A stretch of 64,000 nucleotides of DNA from Elysia chlorotica (lineage: Eukaryota; Mollusca; Gastropoda; Plakobranchidae), in contig RQTK01000315.1 in NCBI GenBank assembly GCA_003991915.1, forward strand, positions 430,209 through 494,208, given 5' to 3'. Both the position numbers and the translations under genes were made by a program. How positions within the stretch are numbered: position 1 is the first letter of the stretch; every line of letters starts with the position of its first letter. Below are positions 9,786 through 41,631 of this stretch, piece after piece. Under the pieces are notes generated by a model. It did not search any database. It was not told where the DNA came from and was given only the letters and a program-made list of their open reading frames with translations.

Positions 9786-10490
9786 GTTACGCCAGTGTCG
9801 CAAGAAATGGCCGTAATATGATTTGTGGAGGTTCTACCTTGTAGGTTTAAACTCATTTTCGGTTAACCCTATATAATTTTTATGTTTCTCTTTTTGTTTT
9901 TTGTTTTTTTTTGTTTAGTTTCCGTGACTGTTTTAGTTCATCGTCTGGTGTTTTTTTTAGCGTTAAATTCTTTTAGTATGTTCATGTTGTGGTCGATTAT
10001 TGTTTTAAGTTGGGGAGGCCACTGTAGCTGACTTTTATTGTTTTCCTGTTAATATTTGTATGTATTTCAGTTAATAATTTTTATTTAGGTTGTTGGATCT
10101 GTGGAAATGCCTGTCTATCAGGTTTATAAAGTCCCTTGCGACGTTGGTTCAGACGTTCATGCTGAATGGTGGGTTGAACCAAGTTATTTTCCTCTTTCTT
10201 TTGTTGCTTTGTTGCTTGTTCAAATCTTTTTATCTTAGATCAGCACTGAAGCACAATTGCTCGTCAAAACCGCTTCTTTTCAGCGCATCGTTGTATGTTG
10301 TGTTGGCATGTTTAAATACCTCTTCATTCTTTGAAACAGTTTATGCTTTTGGGTAAGTTTTTCTTTATGGAATTGGAACTGTTGCTGTGCTTGTTGATAG
10401 AGAGTATTGTTATTGGATTTCTGAAAGGGTTTGTAGATATCATTTTTTAGTACGAGGGTCGGGTCGAGGAAGTCGGTGATTTTGTATTTG
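9786..10490 (-). mobile_element. Penelope-like retroelement, decayed 3' coding fragment
   Basis: Reading the minus strand from about 10490 downward, frame-shifted pieces spell a typical Penelope-like polyprotein C-terminus: an ITDFLDPTL segment, a TYNDALKRSGFDEQ segment, then KRKRKITWFNPPFSMNVSTN with RDFINLIDRHF, a degraded VSYSGLPN segment, and finally YIGLTENEFK close to 9860, the signature of the GIY-YIG endonuclease domain. Several frameshifts and stops break it, so it is a pseudogene. The plus-strand frame at 10090-10356 is its shadow. Known for the family: reverse transcriptase fused to GIY-YIG. Assignment is from remembered family motifs, not a search. Confidence 0.8.
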
Positions 10491-10610
10491 ATTTTATAGT
10501 TATGTTAAACTTGTATTGTTTGAAGATTTTTTATATATCTATCTCTTTATTGCTTCCATTTGTGGATAGAGATAGACAAACAGGCAGACAGACATACAGA
10601 CAGACAGACA

Positions 10611-10612
10611 TC

Positions 10613-10697
<85 letters not shown>
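10611..10697. repeat. GATA tetranucleotide array
   Basis: Uninterrupted ATAG/GATA repeat, preceded by CAGA-type units. Confidence 0.95.
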
Positions 10698-10889
10698 TAC
10701 GAACAGACATACGGACATAGCAAAACTCAGTGGGAGACAAAAATTAAAAAGAAAGAGAATTTCATCAGAAAGAAAGAGAGAAAGGGAGAGAGAAAGAGAG
10801 GAAATGAGAAATATAACAAGCCATACTTGTTGTTTAGTGTGATGGGTTGATTGGACGATATTCACACCCTGAAAGCTTATTGGCAATGT

Positions 10890-11100
10890 GAGACACACAC
10901 AGACACACACACACAGACACACACACACACACAACCACAAACACAGAACACAGACAAACACCCACACAGAGACACACACACAGAAACACGCATAGACACA
11001 CACAAATACGCATACACACACAAACAAAGACACACACACAAACACCCACCCACCCACACACACACACAACCACAGACACAAACACAGACACACACACATA
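10890..11100. repeat. CA-rich microsatellite
   Basis: ACAC-rich tract with CAGA, CCCA and CAAA interruptions. The Cys/Val-rich and Thr/His-rich frames on its strands are simple-sequence translations. Confidence 0.92.
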
Positions 11101-11868
11101 CCTAAACAAATAGAAAGAAATGTAGAGATCTAGAAGAGGAAAATTGCTGTGCCGTTGGAGACATGGAAATTATTTTCGGCGAAATTGACAGGCCTAGAAG
11201 CAAAACCAGTTAAGTTGATGGGTAGGCTATAGGGGAGAGAATAATGATCTGACAGAGAGGAAGGGCAGTGGAGTGCTTGTATGGAGTGAAGAGAGGGTGG
11301 GAAGAGTGAGGTGGGGTTGGGGGTGGGGCTGGACGAGGAAATAAAGGGGGGGGGGTCCTTTTTTATGAACATATTAGTTAATAAAAATATTTTACAAGCA
11401 GAAACGAAAAGAAAATTCACACCGTCTATTTTCATACTAAGTTAAAAAAATTTTCGTCTTGCCTAGCAACTATTTTCGTACCGTAATAAGTAGCATAACC
11501 CTCAATTAAGTTACGTAACACTGAATGAATTCACATGATTATAGTATGATGCTACAGATTCTCCTCTTTTGTATTTCCTAAAATAATGAAAGCGTTGCAC
11601 ATATAAAAATATGTTTTCGCGGAGGGAGTGAACGAGTGAGTGAGTTGGTTTAAAAAAATTCCTACATCATCAGCATTGCTAACCGTGAACAGGTCCTAAA
11701 TCTCATGATGGACAATTGTACGTGCTGCCATATAGAGACGTTGCGGTGATACTAGGGCTTCAATATTAACAAGTTCCACCTTTCTAATAGGCGGTATACA
11801 TTTTATGCGACGGACGGTAGTCAGGTACAATAGTGATTATCAAAATTATTTGCCTTCCTTGAAATTCT
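11101..11868. other. No gene seen; spacer
   Basis: No coding frame of note. A weak minus-strand SINE trace (TGCTGCCATATAGAGAC) lies near 11725. Confidence 0.45.
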
Positions 11869-11998
11869 GGGGCATCCCCGCCCTGTTTCGAGTATGGCTG
11901 CACATAAAATTGTCAGACGTCAGTCTTGGGCCCCGTTCACAATATAGCCTATATAGTGCTGATGTTGGACGTTAAACCAACTCAGCTCAACTCAACTT
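11869..11998 (+). mobile_element. SINE, 5'-truncated copy
   Basis: Contains only the 3' half of the body, from GGCATCCCCGCCCTG to GATGTTGGACGTTAAACCAA and an ACTCA-type tail. Confidence 0.85.
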
Positions 11999-12796
11999 TC
12001 CTTGAAATTCTGCATAAATCATAAATTTTACTCGCATTATGAATTATATTCTGCAGTTTCTAATATTGTTCAGGATTCAAACCGCCACCCCCTTTTGTGC
12101 ACTGTGCTGAGATTTGAACCCCAGTCATGCAGCTAGTAAGACAAAAGCGCTAATCATTCAGCTAGAGGAACTCCCATCTTATACATCTACCCCGAGCCAG
12201 CCAAGATAAAAACAAATCCCCTTAAACAGGAAACACTTTAAACCTATCGATTTTAAGAGTAAAGCAAAGAAGATTGTTACAAAGCAGGGCGATTTCACGA
12301 AATCGATAAATGATCAAAGTTTGAACGTTAAAAGCGTGGAAATTACAGACCGGGTCTTTGAAAGAATTGGCAGAACGAATTAGAGTGATTTTTTATCCGA
12401 AAAGACGATGAAAAAAACATCCTTGATGTGTTGTTTAAATTAATGCTTTCCGAAGAAGGGTAACTCGGATCAAACAAGGCCGGAAATGCGGACTTTTAAA
12501 AATAGGATGGAGGGAATTACTGTGGGGCATTACACAGCAGGAGGGGGAATCAAAACATTTCAAACTGAGAGTGATGAAGGGTCGAAAAAAGGAGAAGTAA
12601 ATATAATTAGAGGTATAGAGTACAAGACTGAACATAATTTCAAAGCATAGAAAGAAGGAGGGTGGAAAATGGAAAAGAAATGTTGAAAGAGTGGGTGTAC
12701 GGAGAAGAAGAACAAAAAAAAACAAACAAACAAACAAAAAAAACAAGACGAAGTAGTGAAAGAAAAACAAGAAAATCTCCTCTTTGTATATAAAGA
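11999..12796. other. Spacer with tRNA-like remnant
   Basis: A minus-strand tRNA-like segment with a B-box-like GGGGTTCAAATC occurs near 12110-12125, with an A-box-like part near 12160; it is too degenerate to call a tRNA gene. The remainder is AT-rich and purine-rich with no credible gene. Confidence 0.4.
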
Positions 12797-12798
12797 TT

Positions 12799-12850
<52 letters not shown>
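12797..12850. repeat. GA microsatellite
   Basis: GA repeat of about 50 bases inside a longer Lys/Phe-rich low-complexity frame, which I reject as a gene. Confidence 0.93.
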
Positions 12851-12852
<2 letters not shown>

Positions 12853-13134
12853 TAGATAGAGAGAAAGATCAAAATGACAGAATGCATAATTATAAGAAAA
12901 CCTACTATGGGGCGTTTATATTCTTTTTCAATCAGAACCTGTAAATTGTAAGCATCAGCAAAGGAGAAAAAATGTAAATATTTTGGTGTAAATATTTTTG
13001 GAATTGGACTTTTTGTACTCACGATTGTTCTTCTTGTTAGGGCCACGAATATTTTATTTAAACAGATTATACACTATGACATCTATGTCTCTGAGGCTTC
13101 ATAAGGAATAATTGGTAGACGGAGTACTAAACAC

Positions 13135-13485
13135 TGAGGGGCCATCAATACACCGTCACCATAGCTTTCAATATTTAAATCTTTTCAACCTTCTTAGTTT
13201 TATTTGCATATCTCAAGACGAGTCGTAAACTTACTGCATCGTTGTACTTACAAGCCTAAGTGTTACAGGGAGTACAAAATACTGCGCGTATCAACAACAC
13301 ATTTTGCCAACCTTATTAGTACAACGTCGCCATAGCTTTCACATCTTTTAAACCTTATTCGCATACCTCAAAACGAGTCGTAAACCTACTACGTCGTTGT
13401 ACTTACCACCCTAAGTGTTAGAATTGTTACAAAGAGTACATAACACTGCACGTTTATCAACAACACATTATTTTTGCCAACCTTA
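13135..13485. repeat. Two-copy tandem duplication of about 175 bp
   Basis: The block with CCATAGCTTTCA, ACGAGTCGTAAAC, TCGTTGTACTTAC, CCTAAGTGTTA, GAGTACA and TCAACAACACATT appears at 13150-13318 and again at 13325-13480 with substitutions. No function inferred. Confidence 0.75.
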
Positions 13486-13864
13486 ACACACACAAAAATG
13501 ATTTTTTTTAAACACTTATTTGGCCAAACCATTAATTTGGCTGCTATTGTCGACAGCTCTGCATTTTTTTTATTAAAATTATTAAATAATGCCCCAATAC
13601 TTGTCCTATTCAGAATGTCCTTGACCTTCTCCCTTGATGACCCTTGAACCCCGACCCCTGCCCGCGGCTTTGTCCTGATTAAATATTGAACACTCCACGC
13701 CCAGCAGCTGGACAGCGGTCAACAAGTTTTACATTCTCAAACTAAAACCAAGCCTCAACAAAAGAGAGAGTTATACACCACTTGCCCGCACCGATACAAA
13801 CACTTACTCCAAAATTTCAAAGAACAAGCGCTAGATAAAGGCGGGATTCAAGCAACTGAACGCC

Positions 13865-13940
13865 AGTTACGCCAGACGCCCGAAGAGAGCGGTCGCTAAA
13901 ACCGCTCGAAACACATGTGTCGCATGGAATGGCCGTAAAC
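13865..13940 (+). ncRNA. Hammerhead-ribozyme-like motif (well-folded, one core change)
   Basis: Stem II is a perfect 7-bp hairpin, GAGCGGT 13887-13893 with ACCGCTC 13901-13907, flanked by GAAGA before and GAAA (13908-13911) after. A minimal stem III forms from ACAC/GTGT (13911-13920), and C 13921 stands where cleavage would occur. Stem I has inner pairs GC 13878-13879 with GC 13922-13923 and an outer helix GCCA 13871-13874 with TGGC 13930-13933, leaving an internal loop. The expected core CTGA reads CCGA at 13880-13883, a change that should reduce or abolish cleavage. A CTAT array follows. Confidence 0.6.
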
Positions 13941-13974
13941 TCAAGGTAGGACAATACAAAAATGTTCCTCTTTA

Positions 13975-14485
<511 letters not shown>

Positions 14486-14549
14486 CTCTTTTCTGCCTAT
14501 TTTGTTTCCCTCACCATCACTTCTTCTCTTTTAAACTCTCTGTGTATCT

Positions 14550-14820
14550 TTCCCTTCCCTCCCATACTCTCTCTGTATCTCTCCCATTTCTCCAATACTC
14601 TCTCTGTATCTCTCCCATACTCTCTCTGTATCTCTTTCATACTCTCTCTGTATCTCTCCCATCTCTCCCATACTCTCTCTGTATCTCTCCCATACTCTCT
14701 CTGTATCTCTCCCATACTCTCTCTCTGTATCTCTCCTATACTCTCTCTGTATCTCTCCCATACTCTCTCTGTATCTCTCCCATCTCTCCCATACTCTCTC
14801 TGTATCTCTCCCTCTCTCCA
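14550..14820. repeat. 23-bp pyrimidine minisatellite
   Basis: About a dozen copies of a unit of roughly 23 bases, CATACTCTCTCTGTATCTCT plus CCC, some with an inserted CATCTCTCC. Frames on both strands stay open because of the periodicity but lack gene features. Confidence 0.88.
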
Positions 14821-14999
14821 TAACCATTCTTCATGTATCTCTGGCCGAGAGAGACGGACCCCGTTCGTGTCATTCACTGCCTGACCGTACTGTACTGTAC
14901 AGTAATGTGCGGGCAGACGTTTACTGTTAAGGGGTCCTGTTCCAATTGTTGCCGTGGGCACTCTCGATCTTAGTTCGGCTGGTTTGGTCTGCCCCTAAT

Positions 15000-15063
15000 T
15001 TAAAACAACAGCAACAACAGCAACAGCAACAACAACAAGAACAACAACAACAACAACAACATA
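15000..15063. repeat. CAA trinucleotide repeat
   Basis: CAA/CAG-type trinucleotide array. Confidence 0.92.
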
Positions 15064-15682
15064 ACAACAACTCATGGGTGTTTCTTCAGCTCTTTTCCTG
15101 ATTCTGTCATATATGTGGATGACCTGTACCGTCCTTAGGGAACATTTTCCTGGGTTTTTCTAGGATCTTGTCAGATCTTCTCGATACCCGTATAAAGAAG
15201 TGCCTAAACAAAAGGCTGCAGAATGCACGATAAAAAGAGAAGCATTACAAGAAACGTTATGACTTGGTGACATCGTAAAAAAACAACGGATTAGAGTAAA
15301 ATAATAGCGGTGATGATTTTCAGCAACGAAATTTATTTCCTCCGTAGAAAAAGGTCACCGTATCGTTTCTTGCCGATACTTAAATACAAATAAAAATGAA
15401 CCTGGGTTTCAGAACTGTTTTATTGGATGGTTCAGTTATAAAATCAGCAATTATTCCTTCAGCGTTGTTCGTCCCACAATCCCAACATTCGTGTTATCAT
15501 ATCTCGTATTTACAACAACATTTAAAAAAAACCTTAAAAATAATTCGTTTTTTATCTTTTGATTGTTTTTTTTTTATTTTGACAACTTTTCCCTAGAGCT
15601 CTCTTAGATATCCAACAGTCGGCTTTTAAAACCAAAGGCGCTGCCAGCCCTTATTGATATTTTTGTTTGTTTGCTGCTGCTT
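15064..15682. other. No gene seen; spacer
   Basis: No recognised element or coding frame. Confidence 0.45.
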
Positions 15683-15920
15683 AGTTTCCAACATCATTAC
15701 AACATTCACTATATTGTGGATGGACTCCAGGAGTAAAGTCTGATACTTTTGCGTGCTGCCACACAGAGACAATGCGGGGATACCATGACTATATCTAAGT
15801 CGGTCACATTAAACGGACACCGACCCAACGAGTGGGAGACAAAATTGCTAAAACAGGGCTTGAACCATGGACCTCCTACGTTGGAAGCCGATGTTCTACT
15901 CAAGAACTACTGCGCCCCCA
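15683..15920 (-). mobile_element. SINE, diverged type-A copy
   Basis: On the minus strand: head with AGAACATCGGCTTCCAACG, degenerate B box GGTTCAAGCCC, body blocks CGGTGTCCGTTTAATGTGAC and GGCAGCACGCAAAAG, and the ATATAGTGAATGTTGTAATG end. It is diverged from the younger copies. Confidence 0.82.
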
Positions 15921-17667
15921 CCCACGTTGCTAAAAGCTACTAATTTTCGTCCTTGTAGACATGGTGCATAGAGGGCTGAGCTATTTGCACTGTAAGACCT
16001 TCTGGAATAGAAGTATAATATGTCTTTGCATGAATTGTGGCCAGCAACAATAAATAAAGGAACTGTTTATCTACCTTTCACTCGGATTTTGCTCATCAAG
16101 AATCAATTTCGAGAGCCTCTTGACTGCAACAAAAATCAACTACTTGATTTCAATTCTAAAAATCGTTTATGGAACTAAAATTAGCACTTAGAAAACTCGT
16201 CTAGGTCTGGTTATTTTTAATTAAATTCTTTAGGAACAAAGGTATTTGGAAGGTTAAAAGGAAGGGGAGACAAGAGAGAATAAGATAAAACAACACCTTT
16301 GAAATAACAGGGTAATGCACCTTAGTTTTTACAGTTTCTTGTTTCATAGAATAATTATATAAATTAATGTTTGTGTGTTTTAACCACACATTGTTTAGTT
16401 TTTTTACACCCTTTTCTAAACTGATTGAGAAAAAAAGTGAGGAATAACGTTAAGATGTCTATTACCCCAACATGTCTCTTTAACGTCTCTAGGATCAATA
16501 ATTATTATGAGACTTTTAGCAATCGTAGTACAAAGGCATATGACGTGTCGTTAACTGTATCGTTTCAGACACAAATCACAAAAACATTCACATTTTGAAT
16601 AATAAAAATAAAAAGAAGCAAACAAAAACCAAACAACCCTCCCCCCCAAAAAAAAACAACAAAAAAAACAAAAAAAACCCCAAAAAACAACAACAACAGA
16701 AAACAACAAAGAAACAAACAAACAGAAAATAAAAAAAAAAACAAAAACATATTGTTTTTTGTTTTAAGATATAACATTGTATTAAACCATGAAGCAAACA
16801 AATATAATCAACAAATATTGTTAATATAGTATTATGTTTCAAATAATTGTACATTATTAAAAAAACATGTAAATTTAATGACATCCGAGTAGATTCAATA
16901 AATTGTCATAATCAACAACAACAACAAATGCTTTGCACAAATCATTACGAGTTATTAAATTACTTAACACTACTCATAAAGGAGTTTGGTAGGTAAAGCT
17001 AACCTATAGAAATAGTCTTCATGAAATTTATAATATTCGTGGAACAAATTGATTGGTATGTTTTTCTCCGCTCTGTCAAAACTATTTTTAACTAATGTTT
17101 TCAATATTACGACACAGATCCCTTTAACATCTACAATTCTATGAAGATTGTATTGCAAAATGTAAAATCTTAAAAAAATCCAAGAGAAAAAAAAATAATA
17201 TTAAGACTTTAGTTTTTGTTTCTGTGGGTTTTTTTTCTTCTTCAAGTAGATAAACTGATTTGTTGGAAAATATCAATGTAAAAAAACAAAAACAACATTT
17301 TTGTTTTATGTACCATAGGAGATGGTTTGAGCTAGCCGTAAACTTGAGTAGTGATCAGAATTATGAGCGTCGACAAAATGGTAAACAGAGAGCTTAATCC
17401 CGTCTTTTCCGATCCATTTGACTGTGCTTCGCTCTCTGGTTTGAAAAATGAAAGAAAAGAAAAGATTGGTAGAGATGATTGGTTTTTAGTAAAGCAAGTA
17501 GTTAAAACCATTCTAACAGTGTATACTCAAGGGGTGTCACGTATGTTTTGATATAATCACAGGGTCATACTTGAGGGGAAAAGTGGATACGGGACGAGCA
17601 AGACAGATGAAAATCAACCTACATGGTCATTATATATGGCTGGAAAGGAGACTCTACAGCTGAAAAG
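15921..17667. other. No gene seen; AT- and A-rich spacer
   Basis: Includes an A-rich run at about 16610-16745 with CAAA/CAA units. Short frames on both strands (for example 17351-17551) show no motif I recognise. This is where later exons of the vWA gene could lie, but none was identified. Confidence 0.4.
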
Positions 17668-18060
17668 TGGGGGTAGAACATCGGCTTTCGACTTATGGGG
17701 TGCGTGGTTCGAGTCCCGCTCTGGCAACTCGTCCTCTACTGGTTGGGTCGGTGTCAGTATAATGTGATCGGCAGAGACAGAGTCATGGTATCCCCGCACT
17801 GTCTCGCGTGTGGCAGCACGTAAACCTGTCAGACTTTAGTCTTAAAGCACGTCCACAATTTAGCCTCTATAAAGCTGACGCTAATTGGACGCTAAGCAAG
17901 AAAACAAGCCTTCAGACTTACTTATAGTGACGCTCTGTTCGAGTACAAGAGGTGTGTGGCAGCACGTAAACTTGTCAGACTTTAGTCTTAAAGCCCGTAC
18001 ACAATTTAGCCTCTATAAAGCTGACGTTAATTGGACGCTAAGCAAGAAAACAAGCCTTCA
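17668..18060 (+). mobile_element. SINE whose tail was co-duplicated with an exon end
   Basis: A type-A SINE runs from 17668 to about 17903 (ending GACGCTAAGCAAGAAAACAA). It is followed by one copy of the exon-11 end unit (17914-17950, including the further exon bases GAGTACAAGAG), then by a second copy of the SINE 3' part (17950-18055), and then by the 28-bp array. So a block of roughly 145 bp made of SINE tail plus exon end was duplicated as a unit. Confidence 0.8.
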
Positions 18061-18235
18061 GACTTACTTATAGAGACGCTCTGTTCAAGACTTACTTATA
18101 GTGATGCTCTGTTCGAGACTTACTTATAGTGACGCTCTGTTCAAGACCTACTTATAGTGACGCTCTGTTCAAGACTTACTTATAGTGACGCTCTGTTCAA
18201 GACTTACTTATAGTGACGCTCTGTTCGAGACTTAC

Positions 18236-18256
<21 letters not shown>
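18061..18256 (-). repeat. 28-bp array spanning the exon 11 donor site
   Basis: Seven tandem units, each 28 bp, start at 18061, 18089, 18117, 18145, 18173, 18201 and 18229. On the minus strand each contains CGAACAGAGCGTCACTATAA followed by GTAAGTC, that is the last coding bases of exon 11 and its 5' splice site. The unit at 18229-18256 is the real exon border. Because 28 is not a multiple of three, using a downstream donor would add 28 nt and change the intron phase. Confidence 0.88.
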
Positions 18257-38062
<19,806 letters not shown>

Positions 38063-38085
38063 AGCAGCTATCAGGATTCTCACAG

Positions 38086-38867
38086 TCTGAAAGCAAAATA
38101 ATGACAGAAACTGGTAGTTTATAAAAAAAAAAAACAGCCAAAAAAAACAACAATAAAAACAAAACAGTTTAAAAAAAAACCAAACGAAAAGTGGACGATT
38201 TTCTTTGTTCTGATTGAGTCCCTACTGAATTGTATTGTTGATTCTTTCAAATTAAAAACAGTATGCTCGGACACACGTGGTTTTCATTTTTTTCTTCTTT
38301 TTTAAATGCTTGACACCAGGCAAAATGAATAAAAAAAAAACCCAAAAGAACTAGAGTTGTGCTTTAAATAATTTGTATTTATAAATAAACTAAATGAAAT
38401 CCGTTTAAACTGTCCAACTAAATACTAATGTTTTCGCCTGTAAACCGAATATATGTATACATTTAAAGACTTTGAATTTTTTTTCTTATAGCACATGGTG
38501 ATCACCGTTTTCTTTAGCAATGACAATCCTTTAATTTAACCGCATCTATTTTTTAAATTATAATTGACGATGCTATAACATAAGTTTTTAATTATTTTTT
38601 TTTTATATAGAGAAAAAATGCAGGTTTAAGATGTTGTTTTTTACATTATTCTTTATCCAACAAAAAAAACACGTGTTTTTTGGTTTTTTACTAGTGAAGA
38701 CACAAAGTACATTTTACCATTATGGGAATGTTGATTTAGTCCACTGGAGTTAAATACAGAAATGATGCTGGCGCAGTTTTATGTTGTAAACATGTTAACA
38801 TCTGTGTTTATATATACAGATACCCTGATAGTAGTCGATCCGCCTTACTAAACTGCCCGCCCGGACC
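38086..38867. other. Upstream of exon 1: probable 5' intron
   Basis: Starts with an acceptor-like TTTTGCTTTCAG on the minus strand. AT-rich with several A and T runs. No promoter or first exon could be fixed from sequence alone. Confidence 0.45.
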
Positions 38868-38937
38868 ATTTCGATACCGCGAACAAGCAATGTCGCTCGT
38901 AGGTAGAGATAACCCACGAAAGATCCGGTATCGAAAT
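38868..38937. repeat. 70-bp element with 12-bp inverted ends
   Basis: ATTTCGATACCG at 38868-38879 is inverted as CGGTATCGAAAT at 38926-38937. The 46 bases between are GC-richer than the surroundings. It could be a hairpin or a very small MITE; no target-site duplication is obvious. Confidence 0.55.
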
Positions 38938-40075
38938 ATAAAATAGCATGTTTTTGTCTTTTGCGGGTGCGGAGGGAGTGGGTAGGTTTTTTTTTTTTTT
39001 ATCTCGGCGACCTGCACCATAAGTACCGAAACCTCTTCTTCGCAGAATCCTATCTAAAGTATAGGTCTATACAAATCCGGAGCACAAACAAGAAGGGTCA
39101 CGTTGAAAACTGGCCAATCGGCGTGCAGAATCCCTACCTCCATAGGCTGCATTTTTTTCTGGTTTATTACGTTTCTTCACCATATTTCAGTTACTTCTAC
39201 ATGGCGTTATAGACTGCACAAGGAAGTAAAATGATCGTGTGTCCTGTCATATAAAAAAGTGTTGATCAATGTAATTGCAAAGCACACAATGAGACGTGGG
39301 TACACCTAGTCTTCCGGCGAGCTGTGGGTTACTGAGACATTGTATACCGACTTACGGGCCAAGCTGTTTCTGGTGTACAATAGACATGTAAGGTTAATGT
39401 TATACTGTTTCCCAGAGCTCAGTTAGTACCTTGAGTGTACTAAGGGATCGCTCTGTTATCCTACCATCCCACCAGTTTCAAGGACGGCAGGGGGAGGCTA
39501 TTCATGCCGGCTTGACCAGACTATGTATTATGCTGACTAAAAAACTGGCGCCATTTTATTAAAGAATGGCCCTTAAGCAAGCAAAATTAATTTTTGCGAT
39601 ATAGTTTTTCAATATTTTTCCGCAAAATGTTACGATACTTTTGACGTGACTCAAGAACCTCAGTTACCAATACCAGATTGGGTTGACACAGTGGGGGAGG
39701 AGGGGGGGAGGGCAGGGCAAACAATATTTGACTATGCCGATAGAACCCAGCACCGCCACAATTGCCATTTACAGCCCAACGGCATCAAATTTAAGATAAG
39801 ATATAATTTGTGCAATCTGTGAATGCTAGTAGAGTGTGGATAGAGATATCAACATACGGGAATAGGCTACTTAATAACTTTAAGTGGTGATAATTTATCT
39901 AGTAATGTCACAAACGAATAATATGTCTGTTTGAAGAGCTTTGAAGAACACTGTTATCTTTGCCGATGTGCAGCATCACTTTTTTCATTGTTGTTTTTTT
40001 TTTTTTAATTCTCAGAATTATTTATACCATCGATTTTTCTGAATGAGTACAGCTATACCAAGCGTTCCCTCCGTA
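38938..40075. other. No gene seen; spacer
   Basis: Mixed composition; nothing recognised. Confidence 0.45.
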
Positions 40076-40248
40076 GTTGAGTTGGTTTAACGCTCAACAT
40101 CAGCACTATATAGGCTATATTGTGGACGGACCCCAAGCCTGACGTCTGACAATATTATTTTATGTGCTGCCACACCCGAGATTGGGCGGGGATACCATGA
40201 CTCATGTCTCAGCTGGTCACACTATACTGACACCGACCCAACCCATGG
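40076..40248 (-). mobile_element. SINE, head missing
   Basis: Minus-oriented: tail GTTGAGTTGGTTTAACGCTC, body to GACACCGACCCAACCC; the head is absent. Confidence 0.85.
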
Positions 40249-40560
40249 CAGTATCTTGTTTCTGTTGCACCGGTGTAGTTGGAATATTTTGTTTCTTTAT
40301 TCGTTTTTTCTTATTTTATTAGTTCTAAATTTCTTAGTTAAGTAGTATTAGCATTGTATGGTTTCACCTCCACATTAATTTTTAGCCTGACAATCCAAGA
40401 TGTTAGTCTATCATCGGTAGCATTAACCGTGTCTTTATTATCGTCCATCAAGTTTTTTACAAGGGCAATGCAGGCTCATACCATCGGTTGACTTAGGACA
40501 TCAATTACAATAAAACACTAAGTAGTAGCGCATAATAAACAATAATATTACTGCAACGGT
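40249..40560. other. No gene seen; spacer
   Basis: Nothing recognised. Confidence 0.4.
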
Positions 40561-40840
40561 GGGGGGCGCAGTGGTCCAGGGGTAGAACATCGGCTTCCGA
40601 CGCAAAAGGTCCCGAGCTCGAATGCTGGCGGTTGCGTTCCCTAGTGGTTGGGTCGGTGTCAGTATAATGTGACCGGCTGAGACAGAAGTCATGGTATCCC
40701 CGCCCTGTCTCGTGTGTGGCAGCGCATAAAATTGTCAGAGGTACATCTTGGGCCAAGACCACATTAAAGCCTATGTAGTTCTGCTGTTGGACGTTAAACC
40801 AACCCAACGAACCAACCAACCAACCAACCAACCAACCAAC
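40561..40840 (+). mobile_element. SINE, near full length, type-A head
   Basis: Head GGGGGGCGCAGTGGTCCAGG, A box to B box GAGCTCGAATGCTGG, complete body, end GCTGTTGGACGTTAAACCAA and a (CCAA)n tail to about 40840. One of the most complete copies. Confidence 0.92.
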
Positions 40841-41284
40841 TGCAATGGTTATTTTATCATCCTATGCTGTGACTCGCCCACAAGAAGGATACGAATAATA
40901 ATTTGGTCAGTAGCGCATGAAATCATGTCATCCACGTCATTAATAATTACTTTTAATAATATTGCTTTTCAATTACGCACTTGAATAAATTCGTTCGCCG
41001 AACTCACGTTTCACAGGGGTATAAATTCTAGAACTATTTTTGTGAGATCAAGGATCTCCTGAACTATGGGATTAAGATCCTGTTTATTCCGCTCTGCTAT
41101 TTTTTCTTTAAATCGTATTTAACATTAAATAATTTTGTTTTGCTGTTGTTTGGTCGTTTGTTTTCATCACTTAATACCGTCGCAGAGGATGTAAAAGTAC
41201 CAATAATTCTATAAACAGGACATTTATATTTGACGTGCCGTTAATAACGCATTTCTGCATGTCTAACAGACTATCTTTTTGACT
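40841..41284. other. No gene seen; spacer
   Basis: AT-rich, nothing recognised. Confidence 0.4.
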
Positions 41285-41554
41285 GTCTCTTACTTGCTCT
41301 CCCTCTCTCTCTTTCTTTCTCTTTCTCTCTTTTTTTCTCTCCCTCCAACTCTTTCAATTCATCGCTCTCTTTACTCTCTCTCCATCATCTATTTCTTTCC
41401 CTCTATTTCCATCTCTCTGTCTCCGTCCCTCTATCTACCTTTTTCTCTCTTTCTACATCTCTATCTCTTTCCGTCTCTTTCTTTCTCTTCATCCCCATCT
41501 CTTCCGCTGTCTACATCTCCTTCTTTCTCTCCATCTATCTCTCTTTCTCTCCCT

Positions 41555-41630
<76 letters not shown>
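41285..41630. repeat. CT-rich microsatellite
   Basis: Interrupted CT tract ending in a pure CT run at 41562-41627. Confidence 0.95.

Positions 41631-41631
<1 letters not shown>

Noticed and set aside
10090-10356. 88-residue plus-strand frame
   Set aside because: It is antisense to the decayed Penelope-like coding fragment.
12435-13046. 203-residue minus-strand frame
   Set aside because: It is made of AT-rich and GA-repeat sequence with no recognisable domain and no splice or promoter support.
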